Assembly (NCBI RefSeq): GCF_900116895.1 | Contig: NZ_FPCF01000004.1 | Coordinates: forward strand, 1-64,000 | Source of the DNA: Pseudidiomarina donghaiensis | GTDB lineage: Bacteria > Pseudomonadota > Gammaproteobacteria > Enterobacterales > Alteromonadaceae | DNA length: 64,000 bases | Reading direction: 5' to 3' | In this document: positions 9,142 to 16,237 of the stretch, piece after piece | Layout of the letters: each line of letters starts with the position of its first letter | Numbering within the stretch: the stretch's first letter is position 1 | The notes under the pieces: generated by a model | Seen by the model: the letters and a program-made list of their open reading frames with translations, nothing else | Database searches by the model: none | What the model was told of the DNA's origin: nothing | Program-made: the position numbers and the translations under genes

Positions 9142-10560
9142 CTATAAAAACGAGTAACCGAAAAACTTAGTGAGCACGGTATTGGTAAAGACCACCGCAA
9201 GTATTAACGGAATGAATGTACCAATGGCAAAACTTACGTATTTTTCTAACCACGACGTTTTATAGTTTGCATTACCCTCGCTTAGTTCAGCTGTCAGTTG
9301 CTCACGTTTCCAACGGAAGCGAACAAACAAACAAATAAGCAGACCATTTAGCGGTAAAATCGTGTCGTAAAATACGTCATAGATGACATCAAATACTGAC
9401 TTGCTTGAACCGGCATAGCTTGTGAACTCACTAAATAACGGCACTAAGCCAAATGACGTGGCGGCGATTAATGTCAATACCGTGAGCGCAATCCCCATAT
9501 AAACAAGAGCTTGTTTGCGAGAGATATTTTTCTTTTCCATGAGTGACGACGTTGGTACTTCAATAATTGAAACCAGCGAGGTAATTGCAGCTACAAAAGC
9601 CAATAGGAAGAATATTGTTGCCGCCACACTGGCTGCAGCATAACCAATGGACTGAGAGAGGGCTAAAAAGATATTCGGAAAGAACGAAAATATCATACTA
9701 ACCGATGAGTCACTCAATGACTCCGGATTAGTTTCTGGGTATATCGCAAAAATAGCAGGTAATGTCATTAAGCCTGCGATAAAGGCAACAGCCGTATCGG
9801 TAGCTGCAACTAACTTGCCAGACGTGACGATATCGTCACTGCGGCGGAAATAAGACCCATAGGTAATTAAAATGCCCATGCCCAGAGACAGTGAAAAGAA
9901 GGCTTGAGCCAAGGCTCCGTTAATGACAGAGCCATCTATTTTGCTAAAGTCGGGTACTAAGTAAAATTCCACTCCAGCCCATGCGTTATCAAGCGTAAGC
10001 ACGAAGATAACGAGCAGCACTAGCATCAAGAATAAGGTCGGCATTAATATTTTTGAAGCTCGCTCAATGCCTTTGCGCACACCACCAATGAGAATAAAGT
10101 TAATAATAATCGTGACACCAACCAAATACGCCACAAAGTTATAGTCATTCACAAACTGGCCAAAGTATTCCGCAGTTGCTAGCTGGTCTAGGTTGCCAGT
10201 AAATGATTGTATGAGATAACCAAAAATCCAAACGGTGATCACCATATAAAACACGGCAATCATAAATGGCGTAATCGTGGCTAGCCAGCCGGCAATACGC
10301 CAGCGGTTTAAACCTTGCCCTAATTCAGCATAGGCGCGATAGGGACTATGTTGAGCGCGCCGACCTAGGCCCATTTCGGCAAGCATAACGGGTAAACATA
10401 TGAACAATACAAATGCTGCATAGATAAGTAAGAATGCTCCGCCGCCGTTTTTTGTTGCGGCAACAGGAAAGCCGACTAAGTTGCCAATACCGACTGCGGA
10501 GCCGGCTGCGGCTAAAATAAAACCAATTTTTGAGCTGAAATGCTCGCGCTGTGCGCTCAT
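9142..10560 (-). CDS. sodium-dependent amino acid transporter (NSS/SNF family)
   Basis: A LeuT-like Na+ symporter with about eleven to twelve membrane segments, probably importing an amino acid. The signature is the unwound first helix, AAAGSAVGIGNLVGFP, close to the N terminus, followed by NGGGAFLL. A longer frame up to 10692 exists, but I place the start at 10560 because it is preceded by AAGGG at good distance and because family members begin with a short tail such as this before helix 1; the extra 44 residues look non-native. That gives 472 residues. The substrate cannot be read from sequence. The gene is upstream of tmcA and separated from the dehydrogenase pair by an inverted repeat. 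Confidence 0.92.
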   Translation of the reverse strand: MSAQREHFSSKIGFILAAAGSAVGIGNLVGFPVAATKNGGGAFLLIYAAFVLFICLPVMLAEMGLGRRAQHSPYRAYAELGQGLNRWRIAGWLATITPFMIAVFYMVITVWIFGYLIQSFTGNLDQLATAEYFGQFVNDYNFVAYLVGVTIIINFILIGGVRKGIERASKILMPTLFLMLVLLVIFVLTLDNAWAGVEFYLVPDFSKIDGSVINGALAQAFFSLSLGMGILITYGSYFRRSDDIVTSGKLVAATDTAVAFIAGLMTLPAIFAIYPETNPESLSDSSVSMIFSFFPNIFLALSQSIGYAAASVAATIFFLLAFVAAITSLVSIIEVPTSSLMEKKNISRKQALVYMGIALTVLTLIAATSFGLVPLFSEFTSYAGSSKSVFDVIYDVFYDTILPLNGLLICLFVRFRWKREQLTAELSEGNANYKTSWLEKYVSFAIGTFIPLILAVVFTNTVLTKFFGYSFL

Positions 10561-10656
10561 AGGTAACCCTTGCGTTTCGTTATTATAGTGATTAGCAAAT
10601 TGGCCAATCCTAGCGCAAGCGCTACATGCGAGCAAGTGATGCGGGGTTGTGAAGAA

Positions 10657-10685
10657 GACCAATCGCGCTTTAAACGCGACTGGTC
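10657..10685 (-). terminator. hairpin after the aldehyde dehydrogenase gene, possible terminator
   Basis: GACCAATCGCG and CGCGACTGGTC pair over 11 positions with one mismatch around the 7-nt loop CTTTAAA. It lies 17 nt past the end of the minus-strand dehydrogenase gene and about 100 nt before the transporter start. On the minus strand it is followed only by TTCTTC, so it would be a weak terminator; an operator for the transporter is the alternative. Confidence 0.45.
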
Positions 10686-10702
10686 CAATCAATTTAAGAG
10701 CG

Positions 10703-12076
10703 TTACGAGAACCAACGCAAAAGTTTTTGCTTGAACGACGTATATGGAGGGTATCGAAAATTCGGGTCGATTTTAAATGGTCGTGTCATAACGGACTTCA
10801 CATGACTGAACGTTTCAAAGCCAAAGCGCCCGTGATACCGGCCCATTCCGCTGGGACCAACACCACCAAATGGTAGCTCGGGGTTGAGCATAAACATTAA
10901 TGTATCGTTATTGCACTGGTTACCCGCGTGAGTTTGTTCGGTCAGCTGCTGTAAGGTGCGCTGCGAGCAACTAAACCCGTAAAGCGCAAGGGGCTTGTCA
11001 CGCTCACGAATAAAGCTAATAGCACTGGCAAGATTCTTAATTTTCAAAACTGGCAAAATTGGCCCAAATATTTCATCTTGCATCACCTCGCTTTGCTCAT
11101 TAACGTCGGTTAATACTGTAGGAGCAATAAAGCGTTCCTGTACATTATGTTGCCCACCTACGGCGACGGTTCCGTTATTAAGATAACTGACCAAACGTTG
11201 GCAATGGTGTTGGTTAACAATGCGACCGTAGTCTTCAGAGGTACTCGGGTCGGAACCAAAGAAGTCATGGATGGCGGTCTTTAAAGCGCTAAGAAATTGG
11301 TCATGAACATTTTCGTGCACCAAAACATAATCTGGCGCAATGCAAGTTTGACCCGCGTTTAGCCATTTGCCCCAAGCAATGCGTCGTGCCGCTACAGATA
11401 TATCGGCATCATCGAGCACCACAGCTGGGCTTTTACCTCCAAGCTCCAAGGTGACAGGTGTTAAGAACTCGGCTGCGGCTTTCATAACAATACGACCGAC
11501 GCGGCCACCACCGGTGTATAAAATATGGTCAAAGCGCTGTTGCAACAATTCGGTAGCAACCGTGGCATCGCCGGTAACTACCTGAACCGCCTCGGCGGAT
11601 AAGTAGTCTGGAAGTAAGCGGTCGAGTAACTCAGCTGTTTTCGGCGCAAGTTCTGACGGTTTGACCACCACACAATTGCCAGCTGCTAAAGCTGCAACCA
11701 TTGGGCTGAGCAGTAACTGCAATGGGTAATTCCACGCGCCTATCACTAACACCACGCCTAATGGCTCAGGATAGCGGTAGCTGCGCCCAGGCCAAGCCAT
11801 TAAAGGCTGGCTTACACGTTGCGGGCGCATCCACTTTTTAAGGTGCTTAATCGTGTGTTTTATATCGCTATGTAAATAACCCAGCTCGGTTAGCCAACCC
11901 TCGGCGGTTGATTTTCCGAGATCAGAATTTAACGCCGCCAGCAGAGCCGTCTCATGCTCAACAAGCAGTTTTTGTAGTTGTTGCAGTTGCTTGACACGCC
12001 ACGAAGCAGGGCGTGTTAAACCGCTGTCATAGGTGGCACGCAAGCGTTGCACCGAGGATGCGATAGTTGTACTCAT
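10703..12076 (-). CDS. aldehyde dehydrogenase, class 3-like
   Basis: An NAD(P)-dependent aldehyde dehydrogenase of the ALDH3 type: 457 residues, shorter than class 1/2 enzymes. Catalytic residues are visible as LELGGKSP (E211) and NAGQTCIAPDY (C245). The C-terminal PFGGVGPSGMGRYHG block is typical of ALDH3, coniferyl-aldehyde and fatty-aldehyde dehydrogenases. Substrate unknown. Its start overlaps the end of the upstream gabD-like gene by 4 nt, so the two are translated together and may act on successive or related aldehydes. Confidence 0.92.
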   Translation of the reverse strand: MSTTIASSVQRLRATYDSGLTRPASWRVKQLQQLQKLLVEHETALLAALNSDLGKSTAEGWLTELGYLHSDIKHTIKHLKKWMRPQRVSQPLMAWPGRSYRYPEPLGVVLVIGAWNYPLQLLLSPMVAALAAGNCVVVKPSELAPKTAELLDRLLPDYLSAEAVQVVTGDATVATELLQQRFDHILYTGGGRVGRIVMKAAAEFLTPVTLELGGKSPAVVLDDADISVAARRIAWGKWLNAGQTCIAPDYVLVHENVHDQFLSALKTAIHDFFGSDPSTSEDYGRIVNQHHCQRLVSYLNNGTVAVGGQHNVQERFIAPTVLTDVNEQSEVMQDEIFGPILPVLKIKNLASAISFIRERDKPLALYGFSCSQRTLQQLTEQTHAGNQCNNDTLMFMLNPELPFGGVGPSGMGRYHGRFGFETFSHVKSVMTRPFKIDPNFRYPPYTSFKQKLLRWFS

Positions 12077-13539
12077 GAAAAACCACCTAAGGTTATATTT
12101 TTGGTTTCTTGGTATTCGGCCAAGCCGTAACGCGAGCCTTCGCGGCCTATCCCGGATTCTTTCACGCCGCCAAACGCATTGTAAGCATGCGAAATGGCGC
12201 CGGAATTAATGCCTAACATACCACAGTCTAATTGCTCGCTGACGCGTTGAATACGTCGATAGTCCTGAGCGCAAAAGTAGCCCGCTAAGCCGAATGGAGT
12301 GGCGTTGGCTTGCTCAATGCCTTGTGCTTCATCGCTGAATCGCTGAATGGCAATGACTGGGCCAAATATTTCTTCTTGCGCGATACGCATTGAGGCGTCC
12401 ACATCAACAATTAAAGTCGGTGCATAAAACAATTCACCAAGTTCAGTCAATACGCGACCGCCTTCAAGTACTTTAGCACCGTTTTGCTTGGCATCGTTGA
12501 TAAGGTCGTTCACTTTATCAATAGCGTCTTGATTGATGAGGGGGCCGTAATCAACTTCTTCGGCATCGCCTGCAGCAATTTTCAATGTGTTGATTTGGGT
12601 TTGCAGTTGCTCAACAAATTTATCGTGAACCGCGTCTTGTACCAATACTCGGTTGGCACTTATACAGGTTTGTCCGGCATTGCGGAACTTGCAAACCAGT
12701 AGTTCTTTTACGGCAAGTTCAATATCGGCATCGTCGAACACAATAAAAGGTGCGTTGCCGCCAAGTTCAAGCGAAACCTTTTTCATGGTGCCGGCGCATT
12801 GCTCCATGAGTGCTTTGCCAACGGCTGTAGACCCCGTGAAAGTAAACTTACGCACCCGTGGATGACTCGTGAATACCTCGCCAACCGCTTTTGATTGTGT
12901 GGTTGGGACAATGTTTATCACACCATCTGGAATACCTACCTCACTGGCAAGTTGTGCAAGAGCTAATGCTGATAGCGGCGTCAATTGTGGCGGCTTAACC
13001 ACAATTGTGCAGCCCGCCGCTAAAGCTGGCGCTACTTTTCGAGTGATCATCGCATGAGGGAAGTTCCATGGTGTAATAGCAGCGCAGACCCCCACCGGTT
13101 GCTTAATAATCCAACTGCGCTTGTCATTTGCATTAATCGGCAGAATATCGCCATACGACCGTTCGGCTTCGCCGGCAAACCAGTCGACAAAACTAGCGCC
13201 ATATTCAATTTCGCCAATCGCCTCGGCAATCGGCTTGCCTTGTTCAAGGCTCATGAGTTCACCAAGTGACTGCTTGTTATCAAGCATGGCCTGATACCAT
13301 TTACGTAATAAGTCTGCACGTTGTTTCGCCGTTTTCCCTCGCCACAATGGGAGTGCTTTATGGGCAGCTTCAATTGCTCGTTCAGCTAATGTTGCATCGC
13401 CATCGGCAACTTCAGCCAGCACGTCCTGATTAGCTGGGTTGGTCACTGCAAATCGCTTGTCACTAGGAACCCAATGCCCATCAATAAAAGCATTTGTTTG
13501 AATAAGTGAGCGCAGAGTGTGAGTCGGGTGGGTTGTCAT
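12073..13539 (-). CDS. gabD: succinate-semialdehyde dehydrogenase-like (NADP+)
   Basis: The product would oxidise succinate semialdehyde to succinate at the end of GABA or putrescine breakdown. It has 488 residues (E. coli GabD 482), with catalytic LELGGNAP (E258) and FRNAGQTCISANR (C292), and the NPANQDVLAEV and C-terminal FGGVKESGIGREG stretches seen in GabD. The start at 13539 is chosen over a GTG at 13563 because AAGGGGAA sits at correct distance before it. A long inverted repeat lies just upstream (13559-13591). No GABA transaminase is adjacent, so the exact substrate is inferred from family only. Confidence 0.9.
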   Translation of the reverse strand: MTTHPTHTLRSLIQTNAFIDGHWVPSDKRFAVTNPANQDVLAEVADGDATLAERAIEAAHKALPLWRGKTAKQRADLLRKWYQAMLDNKQSLGELMSLEQGKPIAEAIGEIEYGASFVDWFAGEAERSYGDILPINANDKRSWIIKQPVGVCAAITPWNFPHAMITRKVAPALAAGCTIVVKPPQLTPLSALALAQLASEVGIPDGVINIVPTTQSKAVGEVFTSHPRVRKFTFTGSTAVGKALMEQCAGTMKKVSLELGGNAPFIVFDDADIELAVKELLVCKFRNAGQTCISANRVLVQDAVHDKFVEQLQTQINTLKIAAGDAEEVDYGPLINQDAIDKVNDLINDAKQNGAKVLEGGRVLTELGELFYAPTLIVDVDASMRIAQEEIFGPVIAIQRFSDEAQGIEQANATPFGLAGYFCAQDYRRIQRVSEQLDCGMLGINSGAISHAYNAFGGVKESGIGREGSRYGLAEYQETKNITLGGFS

Positions 13540-13558
13540 AAACGTTCCCCTTGGTTTG

Positions 13559-13591
13559 AGCACCTAAATCAAGCATATCGATTGAGGTGCT
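13559..13591 (-). promoter_or_regulatory. inverted repeat in the gabD leader, operator or leader hairpin
   Basis: AGCACCTAAATC (13559-13570) and GATTGAGGTGCT (13580-13591) pair over 12 positions with one mismatch around a 9-nt centre. It ends only a few bases before the Shine-Dalgarno of gabD. It could be a binding site for a dimeric repressor or a hairpin in the mRNA leader. Plus-strand T residues follow it (TTTT), but no plus-strand gene runs into it. No regulator can be named. Confidence 0.5.
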
Positions 13592-13673
13592 TTTGGTGTT
13601 TTGAGATTTATCGTTCTCGAATATATACTTAGAGTATTGTGGTTATACGCAAGAACTTCAATGGTAGATTACC

Positions 13674-13702
13674 TTGCTATTATTTAACATTTAGCGTATA
13701 GT
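13674..13702 (+). promoter_or_regulatory. predicted sigma70 promoter of deaD
   Basis: TTGCTA (13674-13679) and TATAGT (13697-13702) are spaced by exactly 17 nt, matching the -35 and -10 consensus at four and five of six positions. Transcription would begin near 13709 and leave a leader of about 155 nt before deaD. The 325-nt gap between gabD and deaD holds no other gene. Confidence 0.5.
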
Positions 13703-13708
13703 TCGCGG

Positions 13709-13864
13709 CCTCAGGGTCATTACCGCTATTGATGGGAGCGGCTTTACCCCTGAATTTGCTGGGGTAAACAGCGCCTAATTTCCTGCCAGAGTGTTCATCG
13801 TGTTCTGTAGCTGGGCCTATATCCCCAATTAAATAGATGCAGTACAGAAACATGTGAGAAAAAT
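13709..13864 (+). promoter_or_regulatory. structured 5' leader of deaD with two competing folds
   Basis: The leader contains a perfect 8-bp hairpin TTTACCCC/GGGGTAAA (13743-13750 with 13761-13768) that is not followed by T residues, so it is not a terminator. TCAGGG at 13711-13716 can instead pair with CCCTGA at 13748-13753, enclosing a small CCGCT/AGCGG hairpin; the two folds share bases and exclude each other. E. coli deaD also has a long leader and is cold induced. A temperature-dependent switch is inference. Confidence 0.45.
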
Positions 13865-15691
13865 ATGTCTGAAGTAATGACTGGCCAATCGTTTGCCGAT
13901 TTGGCCCTGCCTGCTGTTGTGCTTAAACAGCTAGAAAAAATGTCTTTCACCCAACCAACCCCAATTCAATTGCAAGCTATTCCAGCTTTGCTTGACGGTA
14001 AAAACGTGCTCGGCGAAGCGCAAACCGGTACTGGTAAAACAGCTGCTTTCGGTTTGCCTGGTCTAGCCGCAATTGATACCAAAGAACGTAGCACGCAAAT
14101 GTTGGTGGTTGCACCAACGCGTGAACTTGCCATTCAGGTTGCTGAAGCGGTTACCGAATTTGCTCAGCAAATGCGTGGCTTAGAAGTGGCAACGGTTTAT
14201 GGTGGTTCGGCGTTTGGTCCTCAAATTAAAGCCTTGCGTGGCGGTGCTCAGGTTGTTGTGGGTACTCCAGGGCGTTTACTTGACCTATTGAAAAAAGGCG
14301 TGCTGAACTTATCTTCATTGCGTTTAGCGGTGCTTGATGAAGCCGATGAAATGCTAAATATGGGCTTTATCGAAGATATTGAAACTATTATGGCGGCAGT
14401 ACCAAACACGGCTCAACGTGCGCTATTTTCTGCCACAATGCCACCAGCAATTCGTAAACTAGCCAAAACATTCTTGGTCAACGATGCCGGTGAGCAACCG
14501 CTTAACATTCAAATTGCAGCGATTGAAAAAGCCAAAGCAACTATTCGTCAACGTGCATGGTTAGTGCGTGGTTTAAACAAAATGCAGGCGCTGACTCGCT
14601 TGTTAGAAACCCTTGAGTATCAACGAGTACTTATTTTCGTACGTACGCGTTCAGATACCATGGATGTAACCGAGCAGTTGCAAGCATCTGGATTTAAAGC
14701 GTCACCATTAAGCGGTGACTTGAATCAAGCTCAGCGTGAGCAAACAGTTGCTCAACTGCGTAGTGGCCGAATTGAAATCTTAGTTGCTACAGATGTAGTT
14801 GCGCGTGGCCTTGACGTGCCTGAAATTACCCACGTAGTGAACTATGACCTGCCAGGAGATAGCGAGTCTTATGTCCATCGTATTGGTCGTACAGGTCGCG
14901 CTGGGCGTAGTGGTGAAGCAATTTTGTTCTACCGCAATAAAGAAAAGCATTTGTTGCGCACCTATGAGCGTTTAACCAACGGTACGATTGAGTTCTTTGA
15001 AGTGCCAAATGCCAAAGAATTGAGCGCGCACCGCCAGCAGAAATTACAGCAGCAACTGGTTGATACGGTAGCTGGTGGTGAATTTGCTGAATTGAACGCG
15101 ATTATTGCAAAAATGCAGGCTGATACTGGCTTATCTGCTGAGCAAATTGCTGCCGCTTTGTTGGCTCAGCAAAACTCACAGCGTCCGCTGATTGTTGCTG
15201 ATGACCCAGCACCGCGTAAATTTGAGGAGCGTGCAGATCGCCGTGGTAAGCGCGATGCGCGTGACGGTCGTGATAGCCGTGATGGTCGTGAAAAACGCAA
15301 CTCGCGTGATCGTCGAGACGCCAACGTTGAATTTGATACTTACAAAATCAAAGTAGGTCGCGAGCACGGTGCTCGCCCGCAAGATATTGTTGGTGCTATT
15401 GCCAACGAAGGTGATATTGATAGCCGCTTTATTGGCCAGATTCAGTTGTTTGACGGTCATAGCTTGGTGGAGTTGCCAAAAGGCATGCCGACCAACGTGC
15501 TACGCGTATTACAACGTGCACGCGTACGTCAGCAGCAGATGGATATGGAACTTGCAAGTGGTGAACAAATCACTCGTCGTCCACGTCCACCAGCTGGTGA
15601 GCGTCCTGCATTTAAAGGCGCTCCGCGTCGCCCTGAACGCAGTCCTCGCGGTGCCGCTCAAGGCGAACGTCGTTCACGTCGCCCGCAGTAA
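13865..15691 (+). CDS. deaD: DEAD-box RNA helicase DeaD/CsdA
   Basis: An ATP-dependent RNA helicase for ribosome large-subunit assembly and mRNA decay, important in the cold. The 608 residues show the Q motif (FTQPTPIQ), Walker A AQTGTGKT (52-59), PTRELA, GTPGR, DEAD (158-161), SATMP, RGLDVPE and HRIGRTGRAGR. After the helicase core comes an acidic helical region, then a charged RDGRDSRDGRE-type linker (about 452-485), a DbpA-type RNA-binding domain (about 487-555) and a basic tail. The domain order matches DeaD rather than RhlB or SrmB. The start is ATG with only a weak ribosome binding site, consistent with leader control. Confidence 0.96.
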   Translation: MSEVMTGQSFADLALPAVVLKQLEKMSFTQPTPIQLQAIPALLDGKNVLGEAQTGTGKTAAFGLPGLAAIDTKERSTQMLVVAPTRELAIQVAEAVTEFAQQMRGLEVATVYGGSAFGPQIKALRGGAQVVVGTPGRLLDLLKKGVLNLSSLRLAVLDEADEMLNMGFIEDIETIMAAVPNTAQRALFSATMPPAIRKLAKTFLVNDAGEQPLNIQIAAIEKAKATIRQRAWLVRGLNKMQALTRLLETLEYQRVLIFVRTRSDTMDVTEQLQASGFKASPLSGDLNQAQREQTVAQLRSGRIEILVATDVVARGLDVPEITHVVNYDLPGDSESYVHRIGRTGRAGRSGEAILFYRNKEKHLLRTYERLTNGTIEFFEVPNAKELSAHRQQKLQQQLVDTVAGGEFAELNAIIAKMQADTGLSAEQIAAALLAQQNSQRPLIVADDPAPRKFEERADRRGKRDARDGRDSRDGREKRNSRDRRDANVEFDTYKIKVGREHGARPQDIVGAIANEGDIDSRFIGQIQLFDGHSLVELPKGMPTNVLRVLQRARVRQQQMDMELASGEQITRRPRPPAGERPAFKGAPRRPERSPRGAAQGERRSRRPQ

Positions 15692-16225
15692 TTAATTTGA
15701 ACCGGCCGTATGATCAACACGGATCATACGGTCGGTTTCAAACCCCCAAGCTTTTGCTTGCGCTTTAATTTCTTCAATAGTTTCTTCTGCAATAGTCGGT
15801 GTTCTGGCAAGTAGCCAAAAATAGTCATGGTTATCGCTGGTAACCACAGATACTTCGTAATTACCTTGCTCATCTGTTTGTAACCAACTGACATAGTAGC
15901 CACCGTCAAATGGCCAAAAGAAAGTCACCCTGTACATAGCATGATCAACTGGTACGGCGTGGCCGATTGCTGTTTGCCATTCACCATCAGCAACGTGATA
16001 ACCACGATTGGTCACCTCAATGCTGTTGTCTGCGTTTAATCGGTATTCAGCTGAAACACTTTCAAGCCCTTCCTCAAATGAATGAGGTAGGCGTAGTATT
16101 TCATACCATTTGCCTAAATATCGCTGTGCATCAAAGTCGTTAACAACCGGGGCAACAGGCGTTGGTGTACTGCTGCATGCGGCTAATGCAACGACCCAGG
16201 CTAATACCAGTATCAATTTTTTCAT
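15692..16225 (-). CDS. blc: outer-membrane lipoprotein lipocalin
   Basis: A 177-residue Blc-type lipocalin that binds lysophospholipids or fatty acids at the outer membrane. The signal peptide ends in lipobox LAAC (cysteine 17), and the lipocalin GxW signature appears as YLGKWYEI (36-43). A later stretch, DYFWLLARTPTI, is the usual Blc motif. The gene starts 12 nt after the photolyase gene ends and is probably its operon partner; blc genes accompany photolyase genes in several light or singlet-oxygen regulated clusters. Its stop codon directly abuts that of deaD on the other strand. Confidence 0.93.
   Translation of the reverse strand: MKKLILVLAWVVALAACSSTPTPVAPVVNDFDAQRYLGKWYEILRLPHSFEEGLESVSAEYRLNADNSIEVTNRGYHVADGEWQTAIGHAVPVDHAMYRVTFFWPFDGGYYVSWLQTDEQGNYEVSVVTSDNHDYFWLLARTPTIAEETIEEIKAQAKAWGFETDRMIRVDHTAGSN
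15701..15736. terminator. hairpin across the deaD / lipocalin convergent ends
   Basis: ACCGGCCGTATGATC and GATCATACGGTCGGT form a 15-bp stem with one mismatch around a 6-nt loop. It begins 10 nt after the deaD stop and lies inside the last codons of the lipocalin gene on the other strand. Only a short T run follows on the plus strand, so termination strength is uncertain, but the stem is too long to be chance. Confidence 0.65.
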
Positions 16226-16237
16226 AACCGTCCTTAT

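Noticed and set aside
10561-10692. 44-residue extension of the sodium symporter
   Set aside because: The sequence has no transporter-like features, and the start at 10560 has AAGGG; the stretch overlaps the hairpin at 10657-10685.
13743-13768. Terminator upstream of deaD
   Set aside because: The hairpin has a strong stem but is not followed by T residues, so it was listed as leader structure.
15369-15695. Second plus-strand frame of 108 codons at the end of deaD
   Set aside because: It lies in the repetitive basic tail of deaD, where biased codons keep other frames open.
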